A stretch of DNA of 16,714 nt from Glaciecola sp. UBA1851 (GTDB taxonomy: Bacteria; Pseudomonadota; Gammaproteobacteria; Enterobacterales; Alteromonadaceae), in assembly GCA_002338515.1 (NCBI GenBank), contig DDIL01000130.1, forward strand, positions 1 through 16,714. The letters are read 5' to 3'. A model generated the notes under the pieces. It was not told the DNA's origin. It saw only the letters and a list, made by a program, of their open reading frames with translations, and did no database searches. The position numbers and the translations under genes are program-made. This document shows positions 14,283 to 16,714 of this stretch, piece after piece (within the stretch, counting starts at the first letter, position 1; the number at the start of each line of letters is the position of its first letter).

Positions 14283-16430
14283 ATGAAAAATATTTTAAAA
14301 AACACATTTGTGCTAACGAGTGTTGCTAGCGCAGTTTTATTACAGATGAATGCGTATGCTGCTGCAATTAAACAACATGCATTACTGCCAGCCTCTGCTG
14401 TTTCAATGGCGGCTATTGATATAGAAACGATACAAGTTAAAGGACAAATCAATTCATTGATTTTATCATCAGAAATTGACTTAACCGCTTCTAGCTCTCC
14501 TGATTTACGTAAACAAATAAGTTTATTACCAAGTGTCGATATTAATAGTAACGGAATGGTGACTGGCATCATTCAATATCGTGGCATGTATTCTGACAGG
14601 CTAAAAATTAGTATAGACGACACGCTTATTGCTGGTGCCGGTCCTAATGCGATGGATAGCCCGCTGTCGCATGTGATAGGAAATTATGGTCAAACAGTTA
14701 CCCTTTATAATGGCATTGCACCTGTAAGCGCAGGCGCGGAAACAATTGGCGGGGCTATTGATATTAGTGATGTAAAACCCCTTCTTACTAATAGTGAAAA
14801 TTTTTCTTATTCGGGCATGACTTCGGTTGGATGGTTTAATAATAACTCTGAGTCGTTAAATGCTAGCGCACAAGCTACAAACAAACATACATATTTTGCA
14901 ATAAGTGCTGATTATCAAAAAGGTGATAATTATACATCGGGCAATGGTATTGAAATGCCTTCTACATTTTATGACCGTTATGGTATTAAATTGAGAGCAG
15001 GGTACCAAAAAGATAAACATACCCTTGATTTCTCGGTAGTAGTTAGAAACACAGGTGAATCAGGCACACCAACATTAGCCATGGATATCATTTTTGTTGA
15101 TGCATTGGTTTCAAGTATTGACTATTCGTATGAGGTAAATGATGACTGGACTTTATCTGCAAAGTTATTCGGAAACAATAATTATCATGATATGAATAAT
15201 TTTCAACTAAGACCCAATCCTAATATAATGGGACATCGATTAAATTCAGTTGATAGCCAAGGAAGAGGGCTTGATGTAAGCATGAAAAAAGATGATCAAT
15301 ATTGGCAGGCAGAAATAGGCATGAATGCTACTAATCGTAAGCATAATTCTTATATTACTAACCCTAATAATGCGATGTTTTTTATTGATAATTTTAACAA
15401 TGTGGAAAGAAGCCTAACTTCAATTTTTGCTGAAATTCAGCGCAATAGTTTAACCAAAAAAGAGCTAAGTATTAAAGACTGGCAATTGGGTATTCGATAT
15501 TCTCAAGTGCATGCTGACGCAGATAATGTAGGCAGTAATATGGCCATGATGAATCCGAATGTTCGCGCATTACGGGATGCTTTTAATAACGGAGAGTCAC
15601 AACAAAACTTCTCTTTACTAGATGCTGTGGCTAAAGTTAGCATGAACATATCGCCTTTAGTTGATTTGCAGCTATCGGCAGGAATAAAAGAGAATGCGCC
15701 GAGTTATCAGCAACTTTACTCTTGGTTTCCATTAGGTGTATCAGCAGGTTTGGCTGATGGCAGAAACTATATTGGTAATGTTAACCTTAATAAAGAAACC
15801 GCTACTAAATTAGATGTCAGTGCTTTAATTGAAGGAGAAAACTGGGTTCTTATTCCTAACGCCTATTTTAGCAAAATAGATGATTACATCATTGGTATGC
15901 CATCGGCTAATTCTTCTGCCAATATGATTGCAATGATGATGGGTGCACAAGTTCCGTTAGTGTGGAGTAATCAAGATGCTGAAATCGCTGGGTTTGATTT
16001 GAGCTATAAACATCGGTTATCTGAAAATTTGGATATAACTGCAGTAGGCCAGTATGTAAGAGGCAAACAAACAGGTGAAGTGGAACAAAACCTGTATAGG
16101 CTCGCTCCCTTTACCGCAACCATTAGCATTAATTATGAAATGGATGCATTAGCACTTCAAATTACATCTAAATTAGTATCGGCTCAAAATAAAGTAGCTG
16201 ATTTACAAAATGAGACAGCTACTGCTGGCTATGGTTTGCTTGATCTTCAAGCAAGTTATGAATTTGAGAACGGTTTGAAAGCAACGTTGATTGCAGAAAA
16301 TATCCTAGATAAAAATTATGCGAATCATTTATCGGGTGTTAATCGTGTGAATGGCGCAGAATTGCCAGTTGGTAGCAAAGTGCTAGGTACTGGTCGTAAT
16401 ATTGGAATGCATCTAACCTATTTCTTTTAG
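14283..16430 (+). CDS. TonB-dependent receptor, putative copper/metal type
   Basis: The product has 715 residues. ATG 14283 is chosen because it begins a proper signal peptide (MKNILKNTFVLTSVASAVLL, cleavage near NAYA-A). An upstream in-frame GTG at 14235 would bury it. A TonB-box-like ETIQVKG follows near residue 48, then the plug (IQYRGMYSDRLKISIDD; GIAPVSAGAETIGGAIDI) and a 22-strand-type barrel ending in Phe (MHLTYFF). Metal-type hints: Met124 and His130 in AMDSPLSH of the plug, H302-D-M304 followed by NNFQLRP, MGH at 316-318, and Met clusters MAMM (420-423) and MIAMMM (548-553). These recall OprC/NosA-type copper receptors, where Met and His bind copper. Pairing with a DUF2946-like gene supports this. 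The receptor family is certain; the copper substrate is inference. Confidence 0.9.
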   Translation: MKNILKNTFVLTSVASAVLLQMNAYAAAIKQHALLPASAVSMAAIDIETIQVKGQINSLILSSEIDLTASSSPDLRKQISLLPSVDINSNGMVTGIIQYRGMYSDRLKISIDDTLIAGAGPNAMDSPLSHVIGNYGQTVTLYNGIAPVSAGAETIGGAIDISDVKPLLTNSENFSYSGMTSVGWFNNNSESLNASAQATNKHTYFAISADYQKGDNYTSGNGIEMPSTFYDRYGIKLRAGYQKDKHTLDFSVVVRNTGESGTPTLAMDIIFVDALVSSIDYSYEVNDDWTLSAKLFGNNNYHDMNNFQLRPNPNIMGHRLNSVDSQGRGLDVSMKKDDQYWQAEIGMNATNRKHNSYITNPNNAMFFIDNFNNVERSLTSIFAEIQRNSLTKKELSIKDWQLGIRYSQVHADADNVGSNMAMMNPNVRALRDAFNNGESQQNFSLLDAVAKVSMNISPLVDLQLSAGIKENAPSYQQLYSWFPLGVSAGLADGRNYIGNVNLNKETATKLDVSALIEGENWVLIPNAYFSKIDDYIIGMPSANSSANMIAMMMGAQVPLVWSNQDAEIAGFDLSYKHRLSENLDITAVGQYVRGKQTGEVEQNLYRLAPFTATISINYEMDALALQITSKLVSAQNKVADLQNETATAGYGLLDLQASYEFENGLKATLIAENILDKNYANHLSGVNRVNGAELPVGSKVLGTGRNIGMHLTYFF

Positions 16431-16443
16431 ACTAAACTTACAT

Positions 16444-16476
16444 AAAGTAGCCTGCGCTTAATGCACAGGCTACTTT
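16444..16476. terminator. Bidirectional terminator between the TonB receptor and smpB
   Basis: AAAGTAGCCTG (16444-16454) and CAGGCTACTTT (16466-16476) are perfect 11-bp inverted copies with an 11-nt loop. It lies 13 nt after the receptor stop and 2 nt from the convergent smpB stop, so it can serve both genes. Confidence 0.82.
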
Positions 16477-16478
16477 AC

Positions 16479-16714
16479 TTAAGCGTGTTTCATAATGCGT
16501 TCTTTTTGACGGTTCCAGTCCCGATCTTTTATTGTATCTCGCTTGTCGTGGGCTTGTTTGCCTTGCGCTAGATATATCTCTAATTTCACCCAACAGGCTT
16601 TCCAATACATTGCAGTGGCAACAATGGTTAAACCTTGCCTATCTAAACCACCCATGAGTTCTTCTATTTCACGCTTTTTGAGCAAGAGCTTACGTGTACG
16701 AGTAGGGTCTGATA
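16479..16714 (-). CDS. smpB: SsrA-binding protein SmpB, C-terminal part (start outside window)
   Basis: The minus-strand frame is open to the window edge and shows about 77 C-terminal residues of SmpB (full length usually about 160). It reads SDPTRTRKLLLKKREIEEL at the edge, then GLTIVATAMYWKACWVKLEIYLAQGK and the C-terminal tail KQAHDKRDTIKDRDWNRQKERIMKHA. SmpB binds tmRNA and places it in the stalled ribosome; the basic tail with DKR and W-x-x-x-K-x-R-I-M-K mimics mRNA and enters the mRNA channel, and is typical of the family. A TTG at 16685 is not the start, since conserved sequence continues upstream. Its partner ssrA is about 3 kb away on the same strand, separated by the DUF2946-like and TonB receptor genes. 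Confidence 0.95.
   Translation of the reverse strand, partial: SDPTRTRKLLLKKREIEELMGGLDRQGLTIVATAMYWKACWVKLEIYLAQGKQAHDKRDTIKDRDWNRQKERIMKHA

Overview
This AT-rich window reads as chromosomal DNA of a marine-type gammaproteobacterium. Alteromonadales, perhaps Colwelliaceae/Thalassotalea-like, is the best guess; this is inferred from protein resemblance and composition, not from a database. Supporting signs are the metY-rimP-nusA-infB-rbfA-truB-rpsO order, a gammaproteobacterial tmRNA with tag ANDENYALAA, and two TonB-dependent receptors.

Layout: (1) 1-393 is the C-terminal end of a TonB-dependent receptor, followed by a GAAA-loop terminator. (2) 564-866 is a pterin-4a-carbinolamine dehydratase. 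(3) 1070-1276 holds two identical initiator tRNA-fMet genes with a promoter and terminator. A gene-free leader of about 450-490 bp follows, carrying two more intrinsic terminators. (4) 1765-8241 is the translation/transcription-factor operon: rimP, nusA, infB, rbfA, truB, rpsO. There is a terminator-like hairpin between infB and rbfA, and rpsO has its own strong promoter. pnp, which normally follows rpsO, is absent; rpsO ends at a terminator facing a convergent gene. (5) 8331-9056 (minus) encodes an unknown membrane-anchored coiled-coil protein, divergent from a membrane PAS-GGDEF-EAL protein (9243-11654). That protein has a degenerate GGDEF motif and an intact EAL domain. (6) 12007-12984 is a class-I-like PPK2 polyphosphate kinase. 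(7) 13156-13522 (minus) is ssrA (tmRNA), and the window ends inside smpB (minus). Between these two trans-translation partners lies a plus-strand pair: a small DUF2946-like exported protein and a TonB-dependent receptor with Met/His motifs resembling copper receptors. A near-perfect 26-bp dyad sits upstream of the pair.

Functionally, most of the window is translation machinery: initiator tRNA, IF2, ribosome maturation factors, S15, and tmRNA with SmpB. Lifestyle modules are interspersed: c-di-GMP turnover, polyphosphate/nucleotide balance, and outer-membrane metal uptake. The most interesting unexplained parts are the putative copper-uptake insertion between smpB and ssrA with its dyad, the multi-terminator leader before rimP, and the rpsO locus lacking pnp.
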